Below are positions 14,881 to 24,497 of a stretch of 38,560 nucleotides of DNA, piece by piece. The notes beneath the pieces are model-generated. The model had not been told where the DNA came from. It saw only the letters and a list, made by a program, of their open reading frames with translations, and ran no database searches. The stretch's first letter is position 1. Each line of letters opens with the position of its first letter. This DNA comes from JBAZOY01 sp041648505. Its GTDB lineage: Bacteria; Desulfobacterota; Syntrophia; Syntrophales; CG2-30-49-12. Location of the stretch: NCBI GenBank assembly GCA_041648505.1, contig JBAZOY010000019.1, positions 1 through 38,560 of the forward strand. Direction: 5' to 3'. Made by a program: the position numbers and the translations under genes.

Positions 14881-15642
14881 CTAACCCCCGATTTCTGAAG
14901 TACAATTACCTGCCTCCCATTTTCTCAATATTTCATATACGATAATTCCTGCTGCCACTGAGACATTAAGAGAATCAATTTCCCCCGTCAAGGGAATAGA
15001 TACCAGGAAATCACAATTTTTTCTGATCAGCGGCCTGATGCCTTCCCCTTCACTTCCCATCACAAGACCAATATGGCCATCAAAATTATGAGTGTGAATA
15101 TCTCTACCGTCATTGGCATCAGCACCGTATATCCAGAATCCCTTTTTTTTCAAATATTCAATGGTACGCAACAGATTGACCACCATGGCAACAGGTGTAT
15201 ATTGTGCCGCTCCGGCAGATGCCTTCATAACAGATCCTGTAACCGATGCTGCACGCTTTTCCGGAATTATAACCCCGTTGGCACCACAACAGTGAGCTGT
15301 TCTGATCAGAGAGCCTAAGTTTTGAGGGTCTGTAATCCCATCAAGAATGAGAATCAAATTATTTTTGTAAAGCCCTTGATGATTGGCAATTAAACTATCC
15401 ACACTGGCGTAAGAGAATGTTTTGCACAGAGCGATAACCCCCTGATGAGATTTATTACCTGCCAGCCTGTTTAGATGATTTTTTTCCTTAAATTCTACAG
15501 GGACATCATGTTTCGTTACCAGATTTAAAATCTCTCGGAGACGCTCTCCTTCTCTCCCCGGGGTGACAACAACCTTCTCGATATTTCCCCTGTTATTTTT
15601 GAGAGCCTCCCTTACTGGGTTAATACCGTAGATGATCTGCAC
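14881..15642 (-). CDS. rlmB: 23S rRNA (guanosine-2'-O)-methyltransferase RlmB (TrmH family)
   Basis: The 253-residue SPOUT methyltransferase methylates the 2'-OH of G2251 in the peptidyl-transferase loop of 23S rRNA using SAM. The N-terminal L30e-like substrate-binding domain begins MQIIYGINPVREAL. The three SPOUT motifs are DPQNLGSLIRTA (105-116), VMGSEGEGIRPL (194-205) and IPLTGEIDSLNVSVAAGI (216-233), which build the trefoil knot. Length is typical. It starts 20 bases after the pyrF stop and sits in the same run. TrmH-family paralogues acting on tRNA are an alternative, but the N-terminal domain favours RlmB. Confidence 0.92.
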   Translation of the reverse strand: MQIIYGINPVREALKNNRGNIEKVVVTPGREGERLREILNLVTKHDVPVEFKEKNHLNRLAGNKSHQGVIALCKTFSYASVDSLIANHQGLYKNNLILILDGITDPQNLGSLIRTAHCCGANGVIIPEKRAASVTGSVMKASAGAAQYTPVAMVVNLLRTIEYLKKKGFWIYGADANDGRDIHTHNFDGHIGLVMGSEGEGIRPLIRKNCDFLVSIPLTGEIDSLNVSVAAGIIVYEILRKWEAGNCTSEIGG

Positions 15643-15662
15643 CTTTACCCCCTCTACGGCAA

Positions 15663-16445
15663 CTAAGCTTTCTTAGCTTTGATGTCTGATTCTTCCCGCA
15701 GTAAAAGACCCCTTGATATAGCATGTTTAATTTCCTCTACTTTCCTAATGGGGTCGCTTGCCGTCATGATTGGTCTGCCGACAACAATATAATCGGCACC
15801 CCGGGCAATTGTGTCTTCGGCAGTCATTATTCTTTTCTGATCATCATCCCCAGACTCTGTGACTTCTCTGATGCCAGGTACTACAATGAAAAAATCATTT
15901 CCACAGAGCTCCCTGACACCGGATATATCACGGCCGGAAGCCACAACTCCTGAGATCCCCGCATCCTGTGCAAGTTTCGCAAGATTCAAGACAACCTCGC
16001 CTGTTCGCTGCTTAAACCCCAAAATCGTGAGATCATTGTCGTCCAAACTGGTCAGGACAGTCACGGCAAGAATTATGGGAAGAGGCGCCCCTGTCTGCTC
16101 TGCCGTCCTTTTAATAGAGGTAACCGTTTCCTTCATCATCCTCTTCCCGCCGAGAGCATGAACATTGAACATGTCAACTCCCACCCTCACGGCTGCTTCA
16201 GCAGCCCTGACAACAGTACTGGGGATGTCATGAAATTTCAAATCAAGAAAAACCTTGCCGCCCCTTTCTTTGATTTTTGAGACGACTTCGGGACCATAAC
16301 GGGTATAGGAGTCCTTGCCTATCTTAAATAATCCCACATGATTTTTGAGACGTTCGACCCACGAGATTACTTCATCAATATTATCGCCAACAGGAAGGGC
16401 AAAAATCAACATCTCCCGTGGCTCTCTATTCCGTTTCTCCCTCAT
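15663..16445 (-). CDS. pyrF: orotidine-5'-phosphate decarboxylase
   Basis: Catalyses the last step of UMP synthesis, OMP to UMP plus CO2. Most of the active site is clear: Lys44 in LFKIGKD, and the charged tetrad Asp71, Lys73, Asp76 in FLDLKFHDIPST (numbering from an in-frame TTG at 16454). Phosphate-binding VPGIRE and VVGRPI also occur. The first-strand motif normally ALD (Asp22 in E. coli) reads ALP here, so that Asp appears to be missing. The start is uncertain: ATG 16445 has GGAG ten bases upstream and overlaps rpoZ by 20 bases; ATG 16412 is possible. It sits between rpoZ and rlmB, a run suggesting growth-linked expression. Confidence 0.92.
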   Translation of the reverse strand: MREKRNREPREMLIFALPVGDNIDEVISWVERLKNHVGLFKIGKDSYTRYGPEVVSKIKERGGKVFLDLKFHDIPSTVVRAAEAAVRVGVDMFNVHALGGKRMMKETVTSIKRTAEQTGAPLPIILAVTVLTSLDDNDLTILGFKQRTGEVVLNLAKLAQDAGISGVVASGRDISGVRELCGNDFFIVVPGIREVTESGDDDQKRIMTAEDTIARGADYIVVGRPIMTASDPIRKVEEIKHAISRGLLLREESDIKAKKA

Positions 16446-16698
16446 CGCTGCCAAACTCCATGTCGTCCTGAATTGGTTTGAAATCTTCTCTCGCCCCTAG
16501 TAAAAATTCAGGATGGGCATAGGTAATTTTCCCTGCTGCAATCTCTCTGAGAGCTGCCACAACTTCCCTGTTATTTTTAATATCAGTTAAAGGCTTCGCC
16601 CCTCTGAGAAGTTGTTTTGCCCGTTTTGCCGCCAACGAAACCAGGGCAAACCTATTTTTCCCCACTTTCAAAGAATCCTCTACAGTAATTCTTGCCAT
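16426..16698 (-). CDS. rpoZ: RNA polymerase omega subunit
   Basis: The 90-residue product starts MARITVEDSLKVGKNRFALV and contains the AAKRAKQLL helix and KITYAHPE segment typical of omega, which wraps the C-terminus of beta-prime and assists polymerase assembly. GGAGG lies about 12 bases before ATG 16698. It follows gmk by 19 bases and overlaps pyrF. The gmk-rpoZ pairing is the classic bacterial arrangement and supports both calls. The acidic tail (DEGETE) is normal for the family. Confidence 0.93.
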   Translation of the reverse strand: MARITVEDSLKVGKNRFALVSLAAKRAKQLLRGAKPLTDIKNNREVVAALREIAAGKITYAHPEFLLGAREDFKPIQDDMEFGSDEGETE

Positions 16699-16717
16699 AT
16701 ATTATTAGAACCTCCAA

Positions 16718-17341
16718 TCATTTAAGAAAATTTTTTATCTTACCTGTCAGTCGTTCTCTCCTGCTTTTCTCCGCCATATAAATTCCCCTTAGATAGTCTA
16801 TGGCGTCGTTAAGCCTGTCATTAAAAATGACATAATCATACCATACAATCTCTCTAATCTCATCTACAGCCGCATCCAAGCGCACTTTCATGATGCCGTT
16901 GTTTTTAACCCCCCTTCTGCTTAACCTGACTTTCAACTCATCCATGGAAGGAGTAAGGATGAATACAAATATACCACCCGGGTAATTCTGCTTTAATGTC
17001 TTTGCGCCTCGCGGCTCGATGTCCAGAATAAGATCGATGCCTCTATCCATAAACTCTTTCATTGTTTTTCTCGATGTCCCGTAGAGGTAACCGTAATTTT
17101 CAACCCATTCAGCAAATTCCCCCTGGGCAATTCGTTCTTTAAACGCATCTTCGGAAATAAAAAAATAATCCGTTCCGTGAACTTCTCCAAGTCTGGGTGG
17201 CCTTGTAGTATAGGATACAGAAAACTTGATGTTCGGGCACATCTTCATGAACTTTCTGCATATAGAGGTCTTACCGGTACCCGACGGCGCGGAAATTACA
17301 ATAAATAAGCCCCCTCCTGTCTTAGTATCATCATTACTCAA
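16718..17341 (-). CDS. gmk: guanylate kinase
   Basis: Phosphorylates GMP to GDP with ATP. The 207-residue product has the P-loop SAPSGTGKTS (17-26), then FSVSYTTRPPRLGEVHGTDYFFI for GMP binding and the lid region ending in SRRGVKNNG. The only plausible start in frame is TTG 17341, which overlaps the yicC stop by 8 bases and implies translational coupling. Gene order yicC-gmk-rpoZ is conserved in many bacteria. Nothing is missing. Confidence 0.95.
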   Translation of the reverse strand: MSNDDTKTGGGLFIVISAPSGTGKTSICRKFMKMCPNIKFSVSYTTRPPRLGEVHGTDYFFISEDAFKERIAQGEFAEWVENYGYLYGTSRKTMKEFMDRGIDLILDIEPRGAKTLKQNYPGGIFVFILTPSMDELKVRLSRRGVKNNGIMKVRLDAAVDEIREIVWYDYVIFNDRLNDAIDYLRGIYMAEKSRRERLTGKIKNFLK

Positions 17342-18221
17342 GATTCTGCACCTGTTCTTTTAATTTGGTCAGCTCACTCTTGATCTCAACAACTCTTTGA
17401 GATATATATGAATCACAACTCTTGGAACCTATCGTGTTCACTTCTCTAACCATTTCCTGAAGCAGGAAATTAACCTTTCTCCCTACAGCATCCTCACTGT
17501 CAATAGTCTCGAAAAACTGACCAATATGACTTTTAAGGCGGACAATTTCCTCTGTAATATCCATTTTTTCAGCCATAATGGCAACTTCCTGAGCTAATCT
17601 GGAATCATCAATTACAACAATGCCATCCGTGAGTTCTTTCACCCGATCGGTAACCCGCGTCTGATATTCTATGACAACCTGAGGAGTCCTCGAGGTAATT
17701 GAATCGAGGTATTCCATGATCGTATCAACCCTTGAAGTCAAGTCCCGGTAAATAACCTCTCCCTCTTTTCCCCTCATTTGTACCAGGTTGGTTATTGCCT
17801 CATCCAGAGTATTTTCTATCCTTTCCCACATATCAACTAGATTCTTGCCAGACTCCAGAGGGACAAAGACGTCCTTGAAGCCTGCCATTAAATCCATGGT
17901 AATCTCACCCTTTAGATTGAGTTCTTCCTTCAATTTAACCAATAATGCGTGGTAATTACGGATGAGCGGAAGATTCAGCTCAAGTCTGTTAACCTTTTCC
18001 AGCTCACTTTCAGAATCAATTCTGACTGCAACTTCGACTCTCCCCCGGGAAAAGTTTTCACCGATCTTTTTCCTGATCTCAAATTCGAAAAGGGAAAGTA
18101 TAGCAGGAAGCCGGAGAGAAACATCGAGATAGCGATGGTTAAAAGATTTCATCTCCACCACTAACATTTTCTCCTCGATGAGCACTTCAGCCCTGCCGTA
18201 ACCGGTCATGCTTCTGATCAT
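17334..18221 (-). CDS. yicC: YicC-family endoribonuclease
   Basis: The 295-residue product starts MIRSMTGYGRAE and ends with REVNTIGSKSCD plus a coiled region (SELTKLKEQVQNLE), the two hallmark ends of YicC/YloC proteins (YicC_N and DUF1732). The E. coli member has been reported as an RNase involved in small-RNA turnover; the role here is inferred from family. Acidic C-terminal residues that would bind metal are present in AEKMDITEEIVRLKSHI. The gene is coupled to gmk by an 8-base overlap. Confidence 0.92.
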   Translation of the reverse strand: MIRSMTGYGRAEVLIEEKMLVVEMKSFNHRYLDVSLRLPAILSLFEFEIRKKIGENFSRGRVEVAVRIDSESELEKVNRLELNLPLIRNYHALLVKLKEELNLKGEITMDLMAGFKDVFVPLESGKNLVDMWERIENTLDEAITNLVQMRGKEGEVIYRDLTSRVDTIMEYLDSITSRTPQVVIEYQTRVTDRVKELTDGIVVIDDSRLAQEVAIMAEKMDITEEIVRLKSHIGQFFETIDSEDAVGRKVNFLLQEMVREVNTIGSKSCDSYISQRVVEIKSELTKLKEQVQNLE

Positions 18222-18262
18222 TTAAAACCTACCTCCCCCCCCATGTTTTATTTTTAAAACTG

Positions 18263-18805
18263 TCAGGAAACATAGTATGCGGTCTCTTTCGCCTGCAAGA
18301 CATACTTCGCCCTGATCTTGTTAAACATCTCGACAATATCCACTTCCGCATAATCAGGATAGGTCCACGGAAGGGAACAAAAAGTCTTATCCTGGTATAA
18401 GAGAGTTAAATCGGCATAGATACCATTCCTGAGGTAAGGACGATGGGAGTAACCCTTCCCCGTGGCAAGGATTATATGGGCATAAGATATGTAGCCCGGG
18501 TCAATATTTACACTTCTTTTACCGTTTACTGAAAATCTTTCCTCTATACCGTTCGTCCCAATTTTAATATCGGGCAACGATTCAGGTCTTACCAGTGACT
18601 CAAAAGAAACGAAACGCCTGACAAGGGCTGGTCCCATTTCTTTGGCATAGTAATCGGTGTAATTAAAAGGAAGCAGTGCGCTAATAAAATCAGCCCTTCC
18701 ATATTGCCCGTCTAACACTTCCAGTGCTTTATTCAGTAGATCCTTATCTCCGGAAAGGATGCTCGTTATCAGCTTTACTGACTCCGCGCAGTTGGGTTTA
18801 CTCAT
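18263..18805 (-). CDS. DUF4416 family protein
   Basis: This 180-residue protein has the conserved blocks of DUF4416: FNYTDYYAKEMG (48-59), RRFVSFESL, NIDPGYISYAHIILATGKG, and PWTYPDY near residue 144. The function is unknown; the family occurs mainly in deltaproteobacteria and related anaerobes. Its ATG overlaps the rfaE1 stop in an ATGA arrangement, so the two are translationally coupled. Context between rfaE1 and yicC is a recurrent deltaproteobacterial arrangement as far as I recall, which hints at a housekeeping role. Confidence 0.85.
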   Translation of the reverse strand: MSKPNCAESVKLITSILSGDKDLLNKALEVLDGQYGRADFISALLPFNYTDYYAKEMGPALVRRFVSFESLVRPESLPDIKIGTNGIEERFSVNGKRSVNIDPGYISYAHIILATGKGYSHRPYLRNGIYADLTLLYQDKTFCSLPWTYPDYAEVDIVEMFNKIRAKYVLQAKETAYYVS

Positions 18806-19794
18806 AACGTTTCTCTGAGTTCCTTCTCGGAAACGGTTGATGTACCAACTTTTCCCACCACGATTCCCGCAGCGTGGTTTGCCAGAACGGCTGCTTCTCT
18901 GAAACTGGCCCCGGAAGCAATAGAGAGAGCAAGGACCCCTATGACCGTATCTCCAGCCCCAGTCACATCGAAGACCTCTCTAGCCCTGGTAGGGATATGA
19001 ATAAATTTGCCATCTTCTTCAAAGAGGCTCATCCCTTCCTCACCTCTTGTGATAAGCATGGCCTTTAGACTGAACCGAGCTAAAAGTGCCCTTATCGCTT
19101 CATGAGTTCTTTCCCTCTCTTCGATCTTATTCTTTTTTAAATCCTCTATTCCAAGAGCTTGACCAGCCTCCTGATGATTAGGCGTAATAATATCAAAGCC
19201 TTGATAGAGTGAAAAATCACTTTGTTTCGGATCCACACAGACAGCTATATTTTTCCCAGCGATAATTCCATGGATTCTGTCCAACAGGGTTTTTGTAATA
19301 ACTCCTTTGTTGTAATCAGAGATAACTATAGCCCCCAAGTTGTCATTGACCAACTTCTTAATATATTTTATCATCCTTTCAATACTGTCCGGCCTAATTG
19401 GTTGCCTGCTTTCTTTGTCAAATCTCACCATCTGCTGGCTATGTGCTACGATTCTTGTCTTCAGGGTAGTCGGACGGTCTGACTCTATAATAATTCCCTC
19501 CGTACTGAGGTCTCTTTTGTGGAATTCTTCTAATAACCTTTCCCCCATCTCATCATCCCCCACAACACCAGCGCCGCAAACCCTACCCCCCAGAGAACAG
19601 ATGTTATTCAGCACATTTGCAGATCCACCGAGAAGAAGATTGTCGGAATGTACCTCCACGATCGGGACTGGAGCCTCCGGAGAAATGCGGAAGACCTTCC
19701 CCCACATGAAATGGTCAACCATCATATCCCCAACCACCAGAACCTTTGACTTGGAAAAGTTCTCTATAATCTCGAAGGCCCTTTTTTTATTCAT
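18802..19794 (-). CDS. rfaE1: D-glycero-beta-D-manno-heptose-7-phosphate kinase
   Basis: The 330-residue PfkB-family kinase corresponds to the N-terminal domain of HldE and makes heptose-1,7-bisphosphate for LPS inner-core synthesis. It has the RfaE start (KVLVVGDMMVDHFMWG, 17-32), GGSANVLNN (57-65) and the catalytic anion-hole motif DVTGAGD (276-282, Asp282 as base). The nucleotidyltransferase half (RfaE2) is not attached and must be encoded elsewhere, which is common outside enterobacteria. GAGG stands just ahead of ATG 19794. The gene implies a heptose-containing LPS. Confidence 0.93.
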   Translation of the reverse strand: MNKKRAFEIIENFSKSKVLVVGDMMVDHFMWGKVFRISPEAPVPIVEVHSDNLLLGGSANVLNNICSLGGRVCGAGVVGDDEMGERLLEEFHKRDLSTEGIIIESDRPTTLKTRIVAHSQQMVRFDKESRQPIRPDSIERMIKYIKKLVNDNLGAIVISDYNKGVITKTLLDRIHGIIAGKNIAVCVDPKQSDFSLYQGFDIITPNHQEAGQALGIEDLKKNKIEERERTHEAIRALLARFSLKAMLITRGEEGMSLFEEDGKFIHIPTRAREVFDVTGAGDTVIGVLALSIASGASFREAAVLANHAAGIVVGKVGTSTVSEKELRETL

Positions 19795-19869
19795 GATCCT
19801 CTTCTAACGATAAGGGAAGGCTTATCCTATTATTATAATTACATTTCGTCAATCTTTTTCTTGACTGAT

Positions 19870-20802
19870 CTATCTTAAGGTTGTTCCCGGTGCTATTCGA
19901 TAACCCTTCAAAAAATCACGGATAGACATCCTCTTTTTACCCTCCAGCTGCACATCAAGTAGATAGATATATCCATTTCTTGCCGTTACCTGAAGACCTT
20001 TCTCCGTTTCTCCGCCAATCTTTCCGGCAGATTCAGTTACAGATACTTCTTCGCCCTTTGCCGCAAATATCTTTAGTCTCTTCCCCCCTAAAAAGCTATA
20101 GGCACAGGGAGATGGAGAGAGTCCCCTTACAAGATTGTTGATATCTCTGGCATCGTTGTCCCAGCAGATACAGCCGTCTTCCCTGCCTAACCTGCGTGCA
20201 TACGTGGCGAAAGATGCATCTTGAGGTATCCGTCTGACGGTATTTCCCATGATCATCCCAATCGCCTTCAAAAGCAGTTCTGCACCCATTTTCGACAGTC
20301 TATCGTGCAGTTCACCAAATGTCTCCCCCGGTCCGATCGGTGTTTCTTCCTGGAGGAGGATATCTCCCGAATCCAGGCCTTCATCCATCAGCATGATAGT
20401 ATTCCCGGTTTTCTCTTCTCCATTAATAAGGACCCAGTTGATCGGCGCCGCCCCTCTGTACTTTGGCAGCAAGGATGGATGGACATTAATGCAACCCATT
20501 GGTGTGGCTTCGATGATTTCTCGGGGGAGAATATTTCCAAAAGCTGCGAGAATGATCATATCAGGGGAAAGCTTCCTGAAGATACCCAGAAACCCTTCGT
20601 CTCTCAAATGTTCGGGTTGCATGACAGAAAGATCATTTTTCTCGGCAAATATCTTTACCGGTGAGGATTGAACCACCTTTCCCCTTCCCCTTGGCCTGTC
20701 GGGCTGTGTAACAATACCAGCAACCGGATAACCATTTTTAATAAGGATTGCCAGCGATGGTACAGCAAATTCCGGTGTCCCCATAAAGAGTATTCTGGGC
20801 AT
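19870..20802 (-). CDS. fmt: methionyl-tRNA formyltransferase
   Basis: Transfers a formyl group from 10-formyl-THF to initiator Met-tRNA. I start it at ATG 20802 (MPRILFMGTPEFAVPSL), which has GGGAG just upstream and follows the promoter at 20856-20884; a longer frame up to 20856 would begin inside the promoter. The 310-residue product has the catalytic INVHPSLLPKYRGAAPI, where Asn and His act, plus GLDSGDIL with the catalytic Asp. A C-terminal OB-like tRNA-binding domain follows. No def (peptide deformylase) gene is adjacent, unlike in many bacteria. It leads the long run down to pilC. Confidence 0.95.
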   Translation of the reverse strand: MPRILFMGTPEFAVPSLAILIKNGYPVAGIVTQPDRPRGRGKVVQSSPVKIFAEKNDLSVMQPEHLRDEGFLGIFRKLSPDMIILAAFGNILPREIIEATPMGCINVHPSLLPKYRGAAPINWVLINGEEKTGNTIMLMDEGLDSGDILLQEETPIGPGETFGELHDRLSKMGAELLLKAIGMIMGNTVRRIPQDASFATYARRLGREDGCICWDNDARDINNLVRGLSPSPCAYSFLGGKRLKIFAAKGEEVSVTESAGKIGGETEKGLQVTARNGYIYLLDVQLEGKKRMSIRDFLKGYRIAPGTTLR

Positions 20803-20855
20803 TACTCCCTTCGTTTTCACTTTTAGCCCCTTTTTCTGTGTAGTAACCTGATTCA

Positions 20856-20884
20856 AGAATAGGAAAAGGTAAATGACCTGTCAA
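20856..20884 (-). promoter_or_regulatory. sigma70-type promoter of the fmt run
   Basis: Minus strand TTGACA (20879-20884, perfect -35), a 17-base spacer and TATTCT (20856-20861). Transcription would begin near 20849, about 47 bases before fmt, and could serve rfaE1 through pilC. Confidence 0.65.
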
Positions 20885-21068
20885 GAAAAAGGATATATTC
20901 GTGATGAATATTTCACTTTCCCCTTGCTTATATTAGCCTGATTTGTCTAAAATAAATATTGGTTGTCTCAAAAAGAAGCGGGAGAATTTGTCCGGGGTAA
21001 TTACGACTAAACTTTTTCCGGAAAGCTATGTCCCAAGTACATTATCATAAATAACAGGAGGAAAAATC

Positions 21069-21344
21069 ATGGAACTTTTATATTCTACACAATTGGCTAT
21101 ACCACTATTCCAGGTACTTCTTCTCCTGGTATTGAGTACAATCGCCCTGCTCTTCGGACGTCTAAGGATCGCTCTGTTTACAAATTACTGCTTCACTTTG
21201 TACTGGGGTTACATAAGTAATTTAGACTTATTCACGAAAGCCGGTGCTTTTAAGTTCGACACCTTCACTTTTACCTATTTCGGCTTCGGTCTGCTTATCG
21301 TCTTTCTTGCTATGATAGGCCTATTTCTTTCTAAATCCGATTAG
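21069..21344 (+). CDS. small three-helix membrane protein (91 aa)
   Basis: A strong AGGAGG lies 8 bases before ATG 21069, so this is a real gene despite standing alone on the + strand. The 91 residues are mostly hydrophobic: LFQVLLLLVLSTIALLF (13-29), an aromatic-rich middle (LFTNYCFTLYWGYI) and FGFGLLIVFLAMIGLFL (71-87). The tail SKSD is polar. No family name is known to me, though small proteins of this look occur in deltaproteobacteria. Its neighbours give no functional clue. Confidence 0.7.
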   Translation: MELLYSTQLAIPLFQVLLLLVLSTIALLFGRLRIALFTNYCFTLYWGYISNLDLFTKAGAFKFDTFTFTYFGFGLLIVFLAMIGLFLSKSD

Positions 21345-21506
21345 CATTGAGCCCGTTTTTTACAACTACAAAACCTTTGCAAAACAGCGAAAATTAAGAA
21401 GATGTTAATTAAACATTATTCCGGATACCATGTCATTGCAGCAAAGCGAGACTACATGATCGGGAAATGTTTTGTAGCACCGATGATCCAATTTTCAAAG
21501 CTCTCA

Positions 21507-24497
21507 CTATGTCAGTGTTTCCACTTCGAGCTTTGTCTTAAGAAGTTCGTTGGCCTTACAAAGTTCGTCTTCCGCAGCATACACGGCTATCACAGCTGAT
21601 CCGGTTGCAGAAGTCAGGTAACGATGAGCCCCCTCCTGAAGCCTGTCAGCTGTTATGCCAAGGATCTCGTTGCGGATTCTCTGGCGGTCTTGATCTGCAA
21701 GACCGATAAAATCCCGAATCATGGCAATATATCCCCGACTTGAGGGATCCATTGGCTTGTCAAGGGCACCTATCGTTCCGATAACGGCTTTTTCCAGTTC
21801 CTCTGCTGTTATCTTATTCCGGCAGATAAAATCCAGAGCCTCGTCATAAATCCTCAAGGTTCTGACAATGTGTGGATCTCTGTAGGAAAGAAGGGCAAAA
21901 ATACCGCCCATAGGATTATACTGTGACATTCCTCCGTAAGCCCCACCCTGGACCCTGATATGCTTATAGAGATAGCCACTCGACAAATGTTTCGCAGTAA
22001 CCAGCAAAGTTGCAACAAGAGGATCTGCATAGGAAGGTGCAGTCATGGCCATGGCCACATAGGAAACCTGTGCCGGAATCACGATACCTCGATGGACAGG
22101 AGGGAGGGGGCTTACCTCAGGAATACTTGAGTCCACTGTACTTCTATCATCTGCCAACCGTTCAACCAGTTCGGAAGCCCCTTCAGATAGAATGGCAAGT
22201 CCGTCTCTATCGGCAGTCAGATTCAATGTCAGACTCTCTTTTCGGAAAGCCATCTCTTTTAAGAGTGTTAACTTCTCCTGAATATCTCCCTTGCTCTCGT
22301 TAAATTGAGCAGTAATACCGGTCAAGAAACGAAGTTGTGTTCTCCCGTGCCACTGTTCGTCCCGATATGCCGGTACAGAAACGGATGCTCCTGCCGCGCG
22401 ACAGGCAAATATATGGCCGGAAGGAATCACGGAAGTATGGAGTCGGTTTTTCCCCTCCACGATCAGATTTTGCATACGGGTTTCATCGGAGAGGTCTCCT
22501 GCAACAATAATATCGGAAACAATCTTTACCGCATCCACGATATTTCGGTGAAGGGCCTTCACATGAAAGACCATCTTCTGCCAGCTTCCTTTACCGTCTG
22601 CAACCATACCTGCCGTTAAATGACAACCGATCCCTCCGGTTTTTAAAGCAATCCGCTTTGCCATTTCCTCATATGTGAGGCCGGCGGCCCCCATGCTCGT
22701 CATCAACTTTCCTAAAACAGGAAGGTATATCTGAAGTTCTTCAGGAATATGAGACACATCGAAAGCTAGATCCAGATAGGCAATCCCATTAGTAAAGATG
22801 TCGTGGAGCATGGCAGGAACACCAGCAATTGCCGTCTTTTCGGTAGGAATTGTCTCTACAGCACGGCAGATATCCCCGATTTTTAATTTCGGAAGTGTGG
22901 CTGATGCCTCAGGGGAATCCGGTTCAACCTGAAAATTCCTCAGCGAGGCAGCCTCCCGGCGGATTTTATCGAGTTCTTCCTGGGAAAGGGATGCCCTGAG
23001 TTGAGCCATCTTTTTTCTGCTTGCATCCTCCATTTCCTCATGGAAGGTCTTACTCGGTTCCAAAACAGAAAGGAGACGGTGGGGATTATCGAGAAACCAG
23101 CTACGGACAATCTCCTGAAACAACCCCGGCTTTGCCTTCCACTTACTGCGTATCTCACCTATTATACGGGGGAAATTCAAGCCTGTCAGAGGATCACCAT
23201 CGTAAAGCCATGTATGGTATACCCTCCCCATGAGGGTGATTCCGTAGGGATACACGCCGCGTACGATCTCCCTTCCGTGGAACTCAGCCTGATGGAGAAC
23301 ACCTTCGATCAATTCACAATCAAAACCTTCCTTCGCCACTAACTGCAATGTATCGAGAATCAACGATTCAATACGACCAGCTTTTCCGGGATCCGAACCC
23401 CTGAGACCAGCAGCAAACAATACCTGTTTGAAGTCACGTTCAAGACCTGTCACGGGGGACAGGTCCTCGCCAAGACCAGAATCAATCAGGGCCTTTCGAA
23501 GGGGACCAGCGGCACTTCCAACCAAGGCTCCAGCGACAATCTGAAGAAGGATGACTGTCTCATAATCAGTGTTTTCCATCATCATCCATGCACAATTTAC
23601 AACAGTTTTCCCCTCCGTATCCTCTTCCTTACCGATGGGATAAAAGCTGTGTACGGAAGCTGGTTTTAACCATCTGGTCTGACTTTTGATGGATGAGCTT
23701 ATGTTTACCCGCTCGAAACCGGCAAACATCTCCTCCAAGAAACTGAGGTGATCCGCCGTCGGAATATCTCCATAGAGGAAGACACGAGCATTAGTCGGTG
23801 AATAATAATTATGGAATGCTTGAAACTGGTCATAGCTAAGAGAGGGGATAATATCCGGATCTCCCCCCGAATCAAAGGCATAGTTTGTATCGGGGAACAG
23901 ATTTTCCTGAATTTCTTTGGACATCAGAGTATCCGGCGAGGAGTACGCCCCCTTCATCTCATTGTAAACGATTCCCGATACGACAAGCTCACTGTTCATA
24001 TCATCAGGATCAGAGAACTCCAGATGGTGTCCCTCCTGATAAAAAGTCTCTTTCAAGAGTCGTGGCCTCAGTACAAGGTCGGTATAGACGCGGGCGAGAT
24101 TAAAGAAATCGTTTCGCACCTGGCTTGCCACCGGATATATGGTCTTATCCGGATAGGTAAAGGCATTGATAAAGGTCTGAAGGGTTCCTTTGACCAGTTC
24201 ATTAAATACATCTTTTAAGGGATAACTCTCAGAACCGGCAAGTACAGCATGTTCCAGGATGTGCGGAACGCCTGTGGAGTCAATGGGCGGAGTACGGAAA
24301 CCTATAGCGTAAAGATTTTCCCGATCGTTGCAGTGGATATGAAGGACCTTTGCACCAGTTCTTTCATGTTCTATTTCATAAGCGGTAACACGCATATCCG
24401 GTATCTGTTCTATCCTCAAGACGCGAAACCCGCCCAGTTTTTCTCCCGCTGAAAGTGTCGGGGCAGGGCTGCTGCTGCTGTCCACGGGTGCTGTCAT
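21507..24497 (-). CDS. M16C zinc metalloprotease (presequence-protease/PreP-like)
   Basis: At 996 residues this matches the single-chain M16C clamshell proteases that degrade free peptides. The inverted zinc motif HILEH is at residues 79-83 (His79, Glu82, His83). It is followed by EHAVLAGSESYPLKD and TLQTFINAFTYPDKTIYPVA, which are hallmarks of the PreP branch. Four repeats of the M16 fold are expected; the C-terminal half shows VQGGAYGGM near the YxxGxYGG-type substrate motif. No signal peptide is evident, so the protein is probably cytoplasmic, clearing peptides up to a few kDa. It is monocistronic, with GGAG ahead of ATG 24497. Confidence 0.93.
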   Translation of the reverse strand: MTAPVDSSSSPAPTLSAGEKLGGFRVLRIEQIPDMRVTAYEIEHERTGAKVLHIHCNDRENLYAIGFRTPPIDSTGVPHILEHAVLAGSESYPLKDVFNELVKGTLQTFINAFTYPDKTIYPVASQVRNDFFNLARVYTDLVLRPRLLKETFYQEGHHLEFSDPDDMNSELVVSGIVYNEMKGAYSSPDTLMSKEIQENLFPDTNYAFDSGGDPDIIPSLSYDQFQAFHNYYSPTNARVFLYGDIPTADHLSFLEEMFAGFERVNISSSIKSQTRWLKPASVHSFYPIGKEEDTEGKTVVNCAWMMMENTDYETVILLQIVAGALVGSAAGPLRKALIDSGLGEDLSPVTGLERDFKQVLFAAGLRGSDPGKAGRIESLILDTLQLVAKEGFDCELIEGVLHQAEFHGREIVRGVYPYGITLMGRVYHTWLYDGDPLTGLNFPRIIGEIRSKWKAKPGLFQEIVRSWFLDNPHRLLSVLEPSKTFHEEMEDASRKKMAQLRASLSQEELDKIRREAASLRNFQVEPDSPEASATLPKLKIGDICRAVETIPTEKTAIAGVPAMLHDIFTNGIAYLDLAFDVSHIPEELQIYLPVLGKLMTSMGAAGLTYEEMAKRIALKTGGIGCHLTAGMVADGKGSWQKMVFHVKALHRNIVDAVKIVSDIIVAGDLSDETRMQNLIVEGKNRLHTSVIPSGHIFACRAAGASVSVPAYRDEQWHGRTQLRFLTGITAQFNESKGDIQEKLTLLKEMAFRKESLTLNLTADRDGLAILSEGASELVERLADDRSTVDSSIPEVSPLPPVHRGIVIPAQVSYVAMAMTAPSYADPLVATLLVTAKHLSSGYLYKHIRVQGGAYGGMSQYNPMGGIFALLSYRDPHIVRTLRIYDEALDFICRNKITAEELEKAVIGTIGALDKPMDPSSRGYIAMIRDFIGLADQDRQRIRNEILGITADRLQEGAHRYLTSATGSAVIAVYAAEDELCKANELLKTKLEVETLT

